In this document: one piece after another, positions 15,716 to 24,561 of the stretch
How positions within the stretch are numbered: position 1 is the first letter of the stretch
How the letters are laid out: the number at the start of each line of letters is the position of its first letter
From: Methylophilus glucosoxydans
Lineage (GTDB): Bacteria > Pseudomonadota > Gammaproteobacteria > Burkholderiales > Methylophilaceae
Reading direction: 5' to 3'
DNA length: 27,545 bases
Assembly (NCBI RefSeq): GCF_042676145.1
Contig: NZ_JBHTJW010000005.1
Span: 1 to 27,545 of the forward strand
The notes under the pieces: model-generated
What the model was told of the DNA's origin: nothing
The model's input: the letters and a program-made list of their open reading frames with translations, nothing else
Databases searched by the model: none
Position numbers and translations under genes: made by a program

Positions 15716-18700
15716 TGTCACGCCTGCGCTACCTGCCGTCACTATTCAAACAATTTATAGCGCTGCTGCTTTGCCTGTCGATCATCATCACGCCGCAAAT
15801 CGTGTGGGCGGCCAATATTCTGGTGCTCACCAGTCTGACCTCGTTTGAAAGCGATTTGGGGAATGCGACACTGAGCGTGACCGGCATAGACTCGCATATG
15901 CAACTGACGGTCACGCCCCAGGGCAAATTCACCGTCTCTCAGTTTTCTGCCAAGCAGGTCACATTGCGTTACAAACCGGCAAACGAACAAGCACCGACAA
16001 CCTCGCAGCCCCAGCCGCCCCTGCCTGCCCATATCCACATCCCCTTGCCGTTCTATCTGCATCTGGGACAGATTGAACAATTGACCATTATTCAAGGCCA
16101 GAGCATCACGCAGGTTTCGCATCTCCAGTTTGATCTGGATGCAGACAATACCGCCCTGCAATTTAATATCAGCCAGGCACACAGCCCCTGGGGCAACCTC
16201 AGCAGCCACTTTAAGATGCAGAATGCAGCGCCATTCAATTTAAGCGGCTGGCTGGACCTGCAGCAACCGCAAGGTGACCTGCCTTATCATTTACGCATGA
16301 CGCTGGCTGGTAATTTGACGCGACTGGAAATGACGGCTAATCATCATTACCAACCGGAGGCACGGCCATTCGCGCTGATTCCGGTTGAAATGTCCGGCCC
16401 AGAGCCATCGACCAAAGATGCTATTAATAAAAATCCTATCAATAAGCACCAGAAAATACTGGATACAGTGCAGTTGCAGGCCTCCATCGGCCTGGACGAC
16501 CAGCGCCAAAGCCATCTCGCGTTTCACTTGCAACAGTTTCAAGCCAAACACCTGCATCCCCAGCTAGGCGGAGCCATGGATTTGAATATCGTCGCCGATG
16601 GTAGCCTGACCGAACAAGGGCTGGTCAACATCACCGTGGATGCCGGCAATAGCCGTTTGCAACAACAGCCGCTCATCCTCAAAGGGCAAGCGCAATTGCG
16701 TGGCAGTGTATTAAGCCTGCTGGATCTAAAAGCGCAGCTGGACCAGAATACATTCAGCATCCAAACCCAGCCACTGAGCCAGGCCAAGCCATGGTCAACG
16801 CAACAAACTCACTTGATCTGGCAAGCCAATCTGGCCTCGCTGGCACAGTTGATGCCGGGCTTTAGCGGCAAGCTGCAAGGCCAAGGCGACATTACCCAAG
16901 GAGAGGGCAGTTTTTCGACCTCGTATCATCTGTCAGGCACCCAACTGCAGCTGCCAAAAGGTTTATCCCTGGCGGGTCTGCAAGTCGACGGGCACTTTTC
17001 CAATCAATCACAGGCCACGCTGGACAACCAGATTCAGTTACAAGGCCTGTCGCAGCAAGATGCGCGTGGCATGGACAGCCCACCTATTGATGCCGAACTC
17101 AAGCTGAAGGGCAACCTGGACCAACACCAACTCACCTTCACTGTCACTGACAGCGATGCGCAACGACAAAGAAACTTGCTGCTGGCGCTCAATGGCCATT
17201 GGCAGGACAGCGGTTTGCAAAACCCGGGCTGGCAAGCCACCCTCACCCAATTACAGGATCAGGCGGGTAAAGTGTTTCAGCTTGAAAAACCAGCAGCCCT
17301 GACCTGGCAGCCTGAGCAGGGCTTTCAACTCAGAGATTTTATCCTAAAGGCCAAATCCGGCGGGCAATTGCAGGTAACAGCACTGCACTATCGCCCGCCC
17401 CAGGCGGCCAATGCGCGCACGCAGGCGCCAGGACAAGCCGTTGCATTGCATACACAAGGCGCGCTAGACCACTTTCCAGTGCAAGCGCTGCTTGGCTGGC
17501 TTGGCCAGGGCTCTGCGGAGGCACTGCCCGCCGACGCACTGCGGTTATCAGGTCAATGGTCACTGGCCCTGGACCAGCACCTGAACGGATCCTTGCATCT
17601 GGAGCGGTCTGACGGTGACTGGCAGATATTCGATACCACCGCCAACGCCTGGCAAGCGCTAGGCATACAAACATTGCAGGCAGACTGGCAAGCCAACAAC
17701 GACCGCATGCAGCTACAAGCCACGCTGCAATCCAACGGTGACGCGCAACGGGCGATCGACCTGCAATTTTCTGCGGCGACAGAAGTCACCCCCACCGCCG
17801 ACGGGCTGGTGATCAAGAAAACCGCGCCGTTGCAGGCCATGCTCAAAGCACATCTGCCGCAATTAAACTGGCTCAATAAACTGCTGCCAGACACACAAGT
17901 GGGCGGGCAACTCAATATTCAAGCGGCAGCTCATGGCACCATTGCACAACCTAGCCTGCAAGGCAGCATGCAGGGCAGCGCATTATCGTTACAAGTGCCG
18001 TCTCAAGGCGTGTGGCTGGAGCAAGGCACGCTCAATGCCACGCTTGCCACAGACCAGATACACCTCCAGCAATTGCACTTTGCCGGCAAAAGCGGTGTAC
18101 TGAATGGCACTGGCCTGTTTCAGTTTAATCAGGAAGACTGGCAACTCAATGCCGCCTTGCAGCTAGACAAGCTACAGGCGCTGTCACGGGTAGACCGCTG
18201 GGTGCAATTAAGCGGCCAGACCAAGCTCAGTATGAACAGCCAGCAAACGACGATCAGTGGTAATCTCAAAATTCATAAAGGCTTGTTTGAACTGCCCAAG
18301 GCGGACAAACCCACGCTGGATGAGGATGTCGTCATTGAATCCCCGCAAGCTCGAACGGAGACGGCCTCCAAACTATTGCTTCAATCATTTGCGCTGGATT
18401 TTGGCGATAAACCTACCGTGCTTCCGTTTAAGGAATCAGAACAGTTCATGCTCAGGGGTCAGGGCCTGAATGCCGCCTTGAGTGGCAAGCTGCAACTCAA
18501 CGGCCTGCTGGATGCACTCAGCGCCACCGGCACACTGGACCTCACCGGCACCTATCTCGCCTACGGCCAATCGCTGAATATTGAAACCGGACGGCTGATT
18601 TTTAGTGGCAAACTGCCCAATATCGGTCTCGATGTGCTGGCGACCCGGCAAGTGGACACTACCAAGGTTGGCATTCAGATTAATGGCAGCCTGCAAACGC

Positions 18701-19104
18701 CGCGCCTGAAACTGGTCTCCACACCGGAAACCAGCAATGAAAACAAAGTCGCGCTACTGGTGCTGGGCCAACCCATGTCTCAAGTTGGCAGCAGCGACCT
18801 CGCCCTGCTGTCTGTCGCAGCGGGCGCCCTGCTGTCGCAAGGCGACTCGGTCTCGTTACAAACCCGGTTGGCGCAAGCCGTGGGGCTGGACAGCATCGAT
18901 GTCCGCGGCAGTGGCCCGACCAATTATGCCGTCAGCGTCGGCAAACGCATTAACCGCAATCTGGTGGTCGGCTATGAAAAAAGCATTGTCGGCCTGTTAA
19001 ATGTTGGTAAACTGACCTACCAACTCACCAAGCGCATTTCCATTGAAACCAGGACAGGTTCAGAGAATGCACTGGATGTGTTTTATGGTTTTAGTTTTGA
19101 CTAG
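15715..19104 (+). CDS. tamB: TamB, translocation and assembly module inner-membrane component
   Basis: A 1129-residue protein with an N-terminal signal anchor (about 10-33, LFKQFIALLLCLSIIITPQI), a long Gln/Leu/Gly-rich beta-repeat body typical of the AsmA-like lipid-transfer bridge, and the C-terminal TamB (DUF490) domain ending ALDVFYGFSFD. Conserved C-terminal features are also visible: VALLVLGQPMS, LGLDSIDVRGSG-like QAVGLDSIDVRGSG, and VGYEKSIVGL. It spans the periplasm and partners TamA; the family is implicated in outer-membrane protein insertion and phospholipid transport. Its ATG overlaps the tamA stop by one base, with GGAG upstream, indicating coupled expression. Length is in the usual range. 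Confidence 0.93.
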   Translation: MSRLRYLPSLFKQFIALLLCLSIIITPQIVWAANILVLTSLTSFESDLGNATLSVTGIDSHMQLTVTPQGKFTVSQFSAKQVTLRYKPANEQAPTTSQPQPPLPAHIHIPLPFYLHLGQIEQLTIIQGQSITQVSHLQFDLDADNTALQFNISQAHSPWGNLSSHFKMQNAAPFNLSGWLDLQQPQGDLPYHLRMTLAGNLTRLEMTANHHYQPEARPFALIPVEMSGPEPSTKDAINKNPINKHQKILDTVQLQASIGLDDQRQSHLAFHLQQFQAKHLHPQLGGAMDLNIVADGSLTEQGLVNITVDAGNSRLQQQPLILKGQAQLRGSVLSLLDLKAQLDQNTFSIQTQPLSQAKPWSTQQTHLIWQANLASLAQLMPGFSGKLQGQGDITQGEGSFSTSYHLSGTQLQLPKGLSLAGLQVDGHFSNQSQATLDNQIQLQGLSQQDARGMDSPPIDAELKLKGNLDQHQLTFTVTDSDAQRQRNLLLALNGHWQDSGLQNPGWQATLTQLQDQAGKVFQLEKPAALTWQPEQGFQLRDFILKAKSGGQLQVTALHYRPPQAANARTQAPGQAVALHTQGALDHFPVQALLGWLGQGSAEALPADALRLSGQWSLALDQHLNGSLHLERSDGDWQIFDTTANAWQALGIQTLQADWQANNDRMQLQATLQSNGDAQRAIDLQFSAATEVTPTADGLVIKKTAPLQAMLKAHLPQLNWLNKLLPDTQVGGQLNIQAAAHGTIAQPSLQGSMQGSALSLQVPSQGVWLEQGTLNATLATDQIHLQQLHFAGKSGVLNGTGLFQFNQEDWQLNAALQLDKLQALSRVDRWVQLSGQTKLSMNSQQTTISGNLKIHKGLFELPKADKPTLDEDVVIESPQARTETASKLLLQSFALDFGDKPTVLPFKESEQFMLRGQGLNAALSGKLQLNGLLDALSATGTLDLTGTYLAYGQSLNIETGRLIFSGKLPNIGLDVLATRQVDTTKVGIQINGSLQTPRLKLVSTPETSNENKVALLVLGQPMSQVGSSDLALLSVAAGALLSQGDSVSLQTRLAQAVGLDSIDVRGSGPTNYAVSVGKRINRNLVVGYEKSIVGLLNVGKLTYQLTKRISIETRTGSENALDVFYGFSFD

Positions 19105-19119
19105 ACGGCTGACTGACGC

Positions 19120-19941
19120 ATGCATACAGATAAACCCAACCCCAGATTAGCGGTGCTGATTGATGCGGACAACACGTTTAACGTCATCCCCATCATTGAT
19201 GCGCTGTTTGAAGAAATTTCCAAATTTGGCGATGCCAGCATCCGCCGCATTTATGGTGACTGGACACAACACCAACTGAGCCGCTGGAAAGAGGTGCTGC
19301 CCAAGCATGCCATCCAGCCCATGCAGCAATATGCCAACACCAAGGGTAAAAACGCCACAGACAGCGCCCTCATTATTGATGCGATGGATTTACTGTATAC
19401 CGCACCGCTGGATGGCGTCTGCATCGTGTCGAGTGACAGTGACTTTACCAGGCTGGCGATCCGCTTCCGTGAGTCAGGCAAATCGGTATATGGCTTTGGT
19501 GAGGCCAAAACGCCCGAATCATTGCGTGCCGCCTGTAACCGCTTTGTGTTTATCGAGATTCTTTCCCAAGACAAAAAAGCCGATACCGATGAATCAGCCG
19601 CGGTCATGGACAAGAGCACTGCGGACAAACCAGATACGCTGAGCAAGCAAGCAACGGCAATCGCTGAACCGTTGTTGCTAAGCCCCACCGTCAAAAAAAC
19701 CTCACAACAACTGGCCATGGATGCCAAGCTGGTGTCCCTGACGCGATCCGCCATAGAAGCGCTTTCGGAAGATGACGGCTTTGCCAACCTCAGTGAGGTC
19801 AAAAAACATATGATTAAAAACTATTCTGCGTTTGACTCCAGAAACTATGGATATGCTAAATTTAGCGAGTTGATTCAATCCATCGGGCTGTTTGAGCTGG
19901 ATCACAAAAAGCAGCACGTTAAAGACAAACGAAAAAAATGA
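19120..19941 (+). CDS. NYN-domain (PIN-like) putative ribonuclease with OST-HTH/LOTUS domain
   Basis: The 273-residue product has an N-terminal NYN/LabA-like domain. The acidic residues expected to bind metal are visible: D15 in LIDADN, D81 in NATDSALI, and D106/D108 in VSSDSDF. Residues about 195-265 form a LOTUS/OST-HTH-like winged helix (FANLSEVKKHMIKNY, YGYAKFSELIQSIGLFEL), with a very basic tail. The family is thought to act on RNA; no substrate can be deduced. It starts 15 bases after tamB and its stop overlaps the next start (ATGA), so it is part of the operon. Confidence 0.85.
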   Translation: MHTDKPNPRLAVLIDADNTFNVIPIIDALFEEISKFGDASIRRIYGDWTQHQLSRWKEVLPKHAIQPMQQYANTKGKNATDSALIIDAMDLLYTAPLDGVCIVSSDSDFTRLAIRFRESGKSVYGFGEAKTPESLRAACNRFVFIEILSQDKKADTDESAAVMDKSTADKPDTLSKQATAIAEPLLLSPTVKKTSQQLAMDAKLVSLTRSAIEALSEDDGFANLSEVKKHMIKNYSAFDSRNYGYAKFSELIQSIGLFELDHKKQHVKDKRKK

Positions 19942-20528
19942 CAGAAATTCTGATTCTTTATTACTCTCAAGGCGGTGCCGTGCGCGAGCTGGCACAACAG
20001 ATTGCACGCGGCGTAGAGAGTGTGCCCGGTGCTCAGGCACGTCTGCGCACAGTGCCCAAAATCTCGGCCAACTGTGAGGCCACCGAGCCCGAGATCCCAA
20101 CCAGTGGTGCACCCTATGCCACACTGCAAGATCTCGAAGAATGTGCCGGACTGGCACTAGGCAGCCCAACACGGTTTGGCAATATGGCTGCCCCAATGAA
20201 ATATTTTCTCGATGGCACCTCCGGGCTCTGGCTCAAAGGCGCGCTGATTGGCAAACCGGCGGCGGTGTTCACCTCCAGTGGCTCCATGCACGGCGGCAAT
20301 GAAATGACTTTGATGACCATGATGATCCCGCTGCTGCACCATGGCATGCTATTGATGGGCTTGCCATATTCCGAGCCGCAATTGGGGACAACTAAAACCG
20401 GTGGCACCCCGTATGGTGCCAGTCATATCGGCGGCGCGATGGATGATCAGCCCTTGTCTGACGATGAGAAGAAATTATGTCTGGCCTTGGGCAAACGTCT
20501 GGCCCACACCGCGCTCAAATTGCAATAA
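19938..20528 (+). CDS. wrbA: WrbA-type NAD(P)H:quinone oxidoreductase
   Basis: A 196-residue flavodoxin-like protein. FMN-binding segments of the WrbA family are present: YYSQGGAVRELA near the N-terminus, GSPTRFGNMAAPMKYFLDGT (about 75-94) and FTSSGSMHGGNEMT (about 110-123). WrbA enzymes reduce quinones by two electrons using NAD(P)H, limiting redox cycling. The first segment lacks the Tyr-Gly-His of typical WrbA (YYSMYGH) and has Gly-Gly-Ala instead, so it is a divergent member. It overlaps the NYN gene by four bases. Confidence 0.88.
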   Translation: MTEILILYYSQGGAVRELAQQIARGVESVPGAQARLRTVPKISANCEATEPEIPTSGAPYATLQDLEECAGLALGSPTRFGNMAAPMKYFLDGTSGLWLKGALIGKPAAVFTSSGSMHGGNEMTLMTMMIPLLHHGMLLMGLPYSEPQLGTTKTGGTPYGASHIGGAMDDQPLSDDEKKLCLALGKRLAHTALKLQ

Positions 20529-20551
20529 TCGTTTTTTAGGGAATTTTAAGT

Positions 20552-21292
20552 ATGTCTGATGCACCCATCCCGAAATCATTGGCTCGTGAAGCCCGTCAAT
20601 TCTTGTTCTCAACCCGTCATGCCATTTTGTCGACGCATTCGATGAAGTATCCCGGCTTTCCGTTTGGCTCGGTGGCACCGTTTGTCTGCAACCAGCAGGC
20701 AGAGCCCGTGGTTCTGATCAGCACGATTGCCGAACATACAAAAAATATTCTCGAAAACGCCAAAGTCTCTTTACTGGTGTTTTCCGGGGCTGAAGACTTG
20801 CAAGCCAACGCGCGCCTGACATTGATGGGTGAAGCCATGCCTTGCGACAAGCAGGATGCCGATTTGCGCGCCCGCTACCTGCGCTATTTGCCACAGGCAG
20901 CCAGCTACTTTGATATGCATGACTTCCATTTTTACCGCATTCAGGTGGAGCATGTGCGCTACATTGCCGGCTTTGGCCGCATGGGCTGGTTTGAAGGCTC
21001 GGCGCTCAACGAAGGGCTGGGCGAGAGCATGCTCGCCGCGCAAGAAGCGGGCATCGTCGCCCATATGAACGAGGACCACAAGGATAGCCTGCTGCAGTAT
21101 TGCAAGCATGTTCATGACATCACCGCCGACCATGCAGAAATGATAGGCCTGGATGCTGAAGGGTTTGATGTGCAATATCATCAGGGTGAAGAAACACAAG
21201 GGCTGTTGCGGTTTGCCTTTGAGCAGCCGGTACTGAACGCCATGGATGCGCGCAAAGCCTTGGTAGCCTTGTCTCAAGCGTGCAAAGCATGA
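20552..21292 (+). CDS. HugZ-like heme-utilization/PNPOx-fold protein with DUF2470 domain
   Basis: A 246-residue protein with an N-terminal split-barrel flavin/heme-binding fold (ARQFLFSTRHAILSTHS, YPGFPFGSVAPFV, LISTIAEHTKNI) and a C-terminal DUF2470 domain (about 165-243, GIVAHMNEDHKDSLLQYCKH, MIGLDAEGFDVQ). HugZ homologues bind heme and can degrade it, and many relatives are uncharacterised. No heme transporter genes are nearby, so function rests on domain similarity alone. The ATG follows a weak site (AGGGAATTTTAAGT) 23 bases after wrbA. Confidence 0.85.
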   Translation: MSDAPIPKSLAREARQFLFSTRHAILSTHSMKYPGFPFGSVAPFVCNQQAEPVVLISTIAEHTKNILENAKVSLLVFSGAEDLQANARLTLMGEAMPCDKQDADLRARYLRYLPQAASYFDMHDFHFYRIQVEHVRYIAGFGRMGWFEGSALNEGLGESMLAAQEAGIVAHMNEDHKDSLLQYCKHVHDITADHAEMIGLDAEGFDVQYHQGEETQGLLRFAFEQPVLNAMDARKALVALSQACKA

Positions 21293-21651
21293 TCGCGCGC
21301 TGGTTGATGATCAGTCGCTGGGTCGCCAGCGTCAGCTTGATTGTGCTGATTGTATTGTGTCTGGGGTGGGAGATTTTATGGGCGCCCTTGCGGGCTGGTG
21401 GCAGCTTGCTGTTTTTAAAAGTCTTGCCGCTGTTGGGCCCGTTATTCGGCATTTTGCGTGGCAAGCGCTATACCTACCAATGGTCAGGCATGCTGATTCT
21501 GTTTTACTTTACCGAGGGCGTGGTACGGACATGGTCAGAGACAGGGCTCAGCCAGTGGCTGGCGCTGGCAGAGGTCATCTTCAGCGCATTGTTTTTTGCC
21601 AGCGTGGTCACCTATGCCAAATTTAGCGGTAGCCGCTATCAGGCCGCCTGA
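21289..21651 (+). CDS. DUF2069 family small membrane protein
   Basis: A 120-residue hydrophobic protein with three to four predicted helices (about 10-27, 36-50, 61-75, 85-104) and the DUF2069 pattern LLGPLFGILRGKRYTYQW followed by LILFYFTEGVVR. It is common in beta- and gamma-proteobacteria and its function is unknown. I chose ATG 21289, which overlaps the previous stop as ATGA; a GTG at 21280 would add three residues. It is the last gene of the purB-tamAB run. Confidence 0.85.
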   Translation: MIARWLMISRWVASVSLIVLIVLCLGWEILWAPLRAGGSLLFLKVLPLLGPLFGILRGKRYTYQWSGMLILFYFTEGVVRTWSETGLSQWLALAEVIFSALFFASVVTYAKFSGSRYQAA

Positions 21652-21712
21652 CTAACATTGTCCTACCGCGCGGGTTGGCCATTTTTGCTGTAAATTCTTT
21701 GTTGAATCCACG

Positions 21713-21747
21713 CTGACAAGCCCGCTAAACCTTATATAATATCGGGC
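21713..21747 (+). promoter_or_regulatory. surE promoter giving a possibly leaderless transcript
   Basis: CTGACA at 21713-21718 and a perfect TATAAT at 21735-21740 with 16-base spacing form a good sigma-70 promoter. The surE ATG begins at 21748, 7 bases after the -10, so the expected first transcribed base is at or next to the A of the ATG. No Shine-Dalgarno sequence precedes the ATG. Confidence 0.6.
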
Positions 21748-22497
21748 ATGAAAATCCTGTTATCTAATGACGATGGCTATCTTGCGCCCGGCCTCAATGT
21801 CCTGGCCGCGCATTTAAGCAAAATAGCCGAGATCACCGTGGTCGCGCCCGAGCGTAACCGCAGTGGTGCCAGCAACTCACTCACCCTGGACAGACCTTTA
21901 AGTGTCAAACAAGCCGCCAATGGCTTTTTTTATGTCAATGGCACCCCCACCGACTGCGTACACATTGCCCTGACCGGCCTCATGCAGGAAATGCCGGACA
22001 TGGTGATCAGCGGTATCAATGACGGTGCCAATATGGGCGACGATACCATTTACTCTGGCACCGTAGCTGCAGCGACTGAGGGGTATTTACTGGGCATTCC
22101 TTCTTTTGCCATTTCGATGTCGCAACATCAGGCACTGCACTTTGAAACGGCGGCCAAGATCGTGGTGGACCTGGTCCAGCAATACAACCACAGCGAGTTT
22201 ACCGAGCCAACCTTGTTAAACATCAATGTGCCAGATGTACCATTTGAAGCAATCAAAGGTAAAAAAATCACGCGACTGGGCAAACGTCACAAGGCCGAAC
22301 CCGTCATTCAACTGCAAACCCCCAGAGGCGAAACCGTTTACTGGGTAGGTGCCGCGGGCCAGCCGAATGACGGCGGTGAAGGGACTGACTTTCACGCCGT
22401 GGCCGAAGGCTATGTCTCCATTTCACCCATACAGGTAGATTTAACCAAACACTCTCAAATTGCCACCCTGCAGCAATGGCTGCAAAGCAAGCAATAA
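21748..22497 (+). CDS. surE: 5'/3'-nucleotidase SurE
   Basis: A 249-residue acid-phosphatase-like nucleotidase that removes phosphate from nucleoside 5'- and 3'-monophosphates. The metal-site residues of the family are present: D8 and D9 in SNDDGYLAPG, S39 in RNRSGAS, N91 in SGINDGANMGDD. IYSGTVAAATEG follows as in other SurE proteins. It heads the classical stress/repair cluster surE-pcm-nlpD, with pcm overlapping its 3' end by 22 bases in another frame. Confidence 0.96.
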   Translation: MKILLSNDDGYLAPGLNVLAAHLSKIAEITVVAPERNRSGASNSLTLDRPLSVKQAANGFFYVNGTPTDCVHIALTGLMQEMPDMVISGINDGANMGDDTIYSGTVAAATEGYLLGIPSFAISMSQHQALHFETAAKIVVDLVQQYNHSEFTEPTLLNINVPDVPFEAIKGKKITRLGKRHKAEPVIQLQTPRGETVYWVGAAGQPNDGGEGTDFHAVAEGYVSISPIQVDLTKHSQIATLQQWLQSKQ

Positions 22498-23192
22498 GTC
22501 ATCAAGAATTCAGTGACATGGCGATTCCAAGAACATCACACAAAACCGGTATCGGAATGACCTCTTCGCGGACACGCGAGCGCATGTTGACGCGCCTGCG
22601 TGAGCAAGGTATTCAGGATGAAGTGGTCATAGCGGCCATGGCAGAGATTCCTCGCCATATCTTCGTCGATGAAGCACTGTCTATCCGCGCCTATGAGGAC
22701 GTTTCATTGCCGATTGGTTACGGTCAGACTATTTCGCAGCCATATATCGTGGCCAAAATGACGCAAATTCTGCGCAATGGCAAACCATTGAACAAAGTGC
22801 TTGAGATTGGCACGGGCTGCGGCTACCAGACCGCAGTATTGTCGCGCGTGAGCACCGACGTCTACTCACTGGAACGCATCCGGCCGCTGGTGATGAAAGC
22901 CAGAAACCATCTTCGCACCTTGAAATGTACCAATGTCAAACTGGACCACGCCGATGGCAGCCTGGGCCTCAAGGATTATGGCCCGTTTGATGCCATTATG
23001 GTCACCGCGGCGGCCAGCCATGTGCCGCCTGAGCTGGTCGAACAATTAGCCGTCGGTGGCCGCATGGTGATCCCGGTCGGCACTACCGACCAGGTACTGC
23101 ATTTAATTGAACGCACCGCCCAGGGAATTCAGCAAACCGCGCTGGAATCCGTGAAGTTTGTCCCATTGCTAGGAGGCACTGCTTTATCATGA
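22476..23192 (+). CDS. pcm: Protein-L-isoaspartate O-methyltransferase
   Basis: A SAM-dependent methyltransferase that initiates repair of isoaspartyl residues in aged proteins. Motif I VLEIGTGCGYQ (108-118) binds SAM. PIGYGQTISQPYIVAKM (79-95) is the family's substrate-side signature, and VPLLGG near the C-terminus is also typical. The start is uncertain: ATG 22476 overlaps surE, ATG 22518 gives MAIPRTS, and ATG 22557 (MTSSRTRERM) aligns with the E. coli start. None has a strong ribosome site. Its stop overlaps the nlpD start (ATGA), so translation is probably coupled. Confidence 0.94.
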   Translation: MAAKQAISHQEFSDMAIPRTSHKTGIGMTSSRTRERMLTRLREQGIQDEVVIAAMAEIPRHIFVDEALSIRAYEDVSLPIGYGQTISQPYIVAKMTQILRNGKPLNKVLEIGTGCGYQTAVLSRVSTDVYSLERIRPLVMKARNHLRTLKCTNVKLDHADGSLGLKDYGPFDAIMVTAAASHVPPELVEQLAVGGRMVIPVGTTDQVLHLIERTAQGIQQTALESVKFVPLLGGTALS

Positions 23193-24076
23193 ATCTACGC
23201 ACCTTGCTGACCGCGTGCGGAACCGCCTGTACACTTGCTGCCTGTGCCCTCAACTCTCCCATGCCGCGCGCACCGGTGGTCACCAGCGTGTCACCTGCGC
23301 CAGAGAGCAAACCGGCTGCGCCGGTCAGCGTGGGGGCAAATCAGTACCTGGTACAAAAAGGCGATACGCTCTACAGTATCGGCCGCAAATTTGGCATCCC
23401 GTTCATAAAGCTGGCCGAGTTCAACCAGCTGCAAGCGCCGTATGAGATTCATGTCGGCCAAGTCCTCAACCTGACCGCAAAAAGCGGCACCAGCGCAACA
23501 AACAATAAAGCCACCGATCCTGCAGGCGCGGATGATGCTGAAGTCGTCACCTCGGCGATCAGCAGACCAGACATGAATGCGACCCCAGAGGCTGCAAGCA
23601 CGGCCAATGCCGCACCAGCGCTGCAGGCCACCACAGAGGGCGAAAAGTCTGCAGCCCCCTTAGACCTCGAAGCCATCACCGACGGCGACATTCAATGGCA
23701 GTGGCCGCTGGCAGGCAAAGTGAGTGCAGGGTTTGACGTACAAACCAATAAAGGCTTGAATATCACGGGGAGCGCCGGTCAGGCGGTCAATGCCGCGGGC
23801 GCGGGGAAAGTGATTTATAGCGGCATGGATGTGCGTGGCTATGGCAAGCTGATTATCGTCAAACACAACAGCAACCTGCTCTCTGTCTATGCGCATCAGG
23901 GCAACTCGCTGGTCAAGGAAGGCGTATTTGTGACACAAGGTGAAAAACTCGCCACCCTGCCCGCCCCGGCCAATAACAAACTGCCTGTGCTGCATTTTGA
24001 AATCCGGCAAAAAGGCAAACCGGTAGACCCGGCGACATATTTACCGAGTACGCCGGCCACCGCCAGCAGCCATTAA
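23189..24076 (+). CDS. nlpD: NlpD-like lipoprotein, LysM plus M23 peptidase-like domain
   Basis: A 295-residue lipoprotein precursor with a signal peptide and lipobox LAAC (lipidated C19). A LysM peptidoglycan-binding domain (about 52-96, YLVQKGDTLYSIGRKFGI, IHVGQVLNL) is followed by an Ala/Thr-rich linker and a C-terminal M23 domain (about 185-285). The M23 domain looks degenerate: GFDVQTNKGLNITGS lacks the zinc-binding His/Asp of active enzymes, and only HFEIR remains late. This is the pattern of NlpD/EnvC, which activate amidases (AmiC) at division rather than cut the wall themselves. It overlaps pcm by four bases. Confidence 0.93.
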   Translation: MNLRTLLTACGTACTLAACALNSPMPRAPVVTSVSPAPESKPAAPVSVGANQYLVQKGDTLYSIGRKFGIPFIKLAEFNQLQAPYEIHVGQVLNLTAKSGTSATNNKATDPAGADDAEVVTSAISRPDMNATPEAASTANAAPALQATTEGEKSAAPLDLEAITDGDIQWQWPLAGKVSAGFDVQTNKGLNITGSAGQAVNAAGAGKVIYSGMDVRGYGKLIIVKHNSNLLSVYAHQGNSLVKEGVFVTQGEKLATLPAPANNKLPVLHFEIRQKGKPVDPATYLPSTPATASSH

Positions 24077-24148
24077 ACCAAGCACGGTCGACATGCATCG
24101 ACCGCTGGCAGGTTAAACCATGCAGGTGCACTCAGCAAAGGAGCTGGT

Positions 24149-24496
24149 ATGGATCCCAACCGCTATAGCAAAAATCGCGATATCCGGCCAGACAGCGGAT
24201 GGAAAATCCTGCAGGCGGTGCTGACGCTAGGCCTGGTGCTTTGCGGCCTGGTCGGGATCGCTGTCCATCTATTCAGCAGTGAGTCACGCCCGACTGACTG
24301 GTTGCAATGGCTGATGGCCAGTCCGATGAATATGGTGCTAGCGGTCGTCACCCTGCTGGCCCTGTTTGTGTTTCACCGCTATATCAGCCACCTGAGCAAC
24401 CAGCAGCGCCGCTCAGCCAGTGACTTTCCTGTTTATGTCATGATGCTGTTAGGCGCTTATTTTATCTACCAACTGCTAACCACAGGTCATTGGTAG
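24149..24496 (+). CDS. Small membrane protein of unknown function
   Basis: A 115-residue protein with a strong ribosome site (AAAGGAGCTGGT-ATG). Three hydrophobic segments are visible at about 19-43 (WKILQAVLTLGLVLCGLVGI), 59-75 (MNMVLAVVTLLALFVF) and 94-112 (VYVMMLLGAYFIYQLL), with a polar basic N-terminus (MDPNRYSKNRDIRPDSG) and a basic loop (NQQRRS). I do not recognise the family. It follows nlpD by 72 bases, in the position where rpoS commonly lies. The gap holds a 7-base hairpin (CGGTCGA/TCGACCG, 24085-24104) without a T-run. Confidence 0.75.
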   Translation: MDPNRYSKNRDIRPDSGWKILQAVLTLGLVLCGLVGIAVHLFSSESRPTDWLQWLMASPMNMVLAVVTLLALFVFHRYISHLSNQQRRSASDFPVYVMMLLGAYFIYQLLTTGHW

Positions 24497-24520
24497 CCGC
24501 CTGCTAGCGCCCCAGTCTAA

Positions 24521-24561
24521 CCAGATCAAAATCCAACCAGATTAAGGCCCAGCCAGATCAA
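24521..24561. repeat. Three short direct repeats with 16-base period at the leuA 3' end
   Basis: CCAGATCAA (24521), CCAGATTAA (24537) and CCAGATCAA (24553) recur exactly every 16 bases. The last copy covers the leuA stop codon (TCA on the plus strand at 24558-24560). The array lies in the convergent gap between the small membrane gene and leuA. No T-tailed hairpin was found there. Confidence 0.55.

Noticed and set aside
24085..24104. Hairpin after nlpD as a terminator
   Set aside because: The stem is short and no T-run follows on the plus strand. The next gene has a strong ribosome site and is probably co-transcribed.
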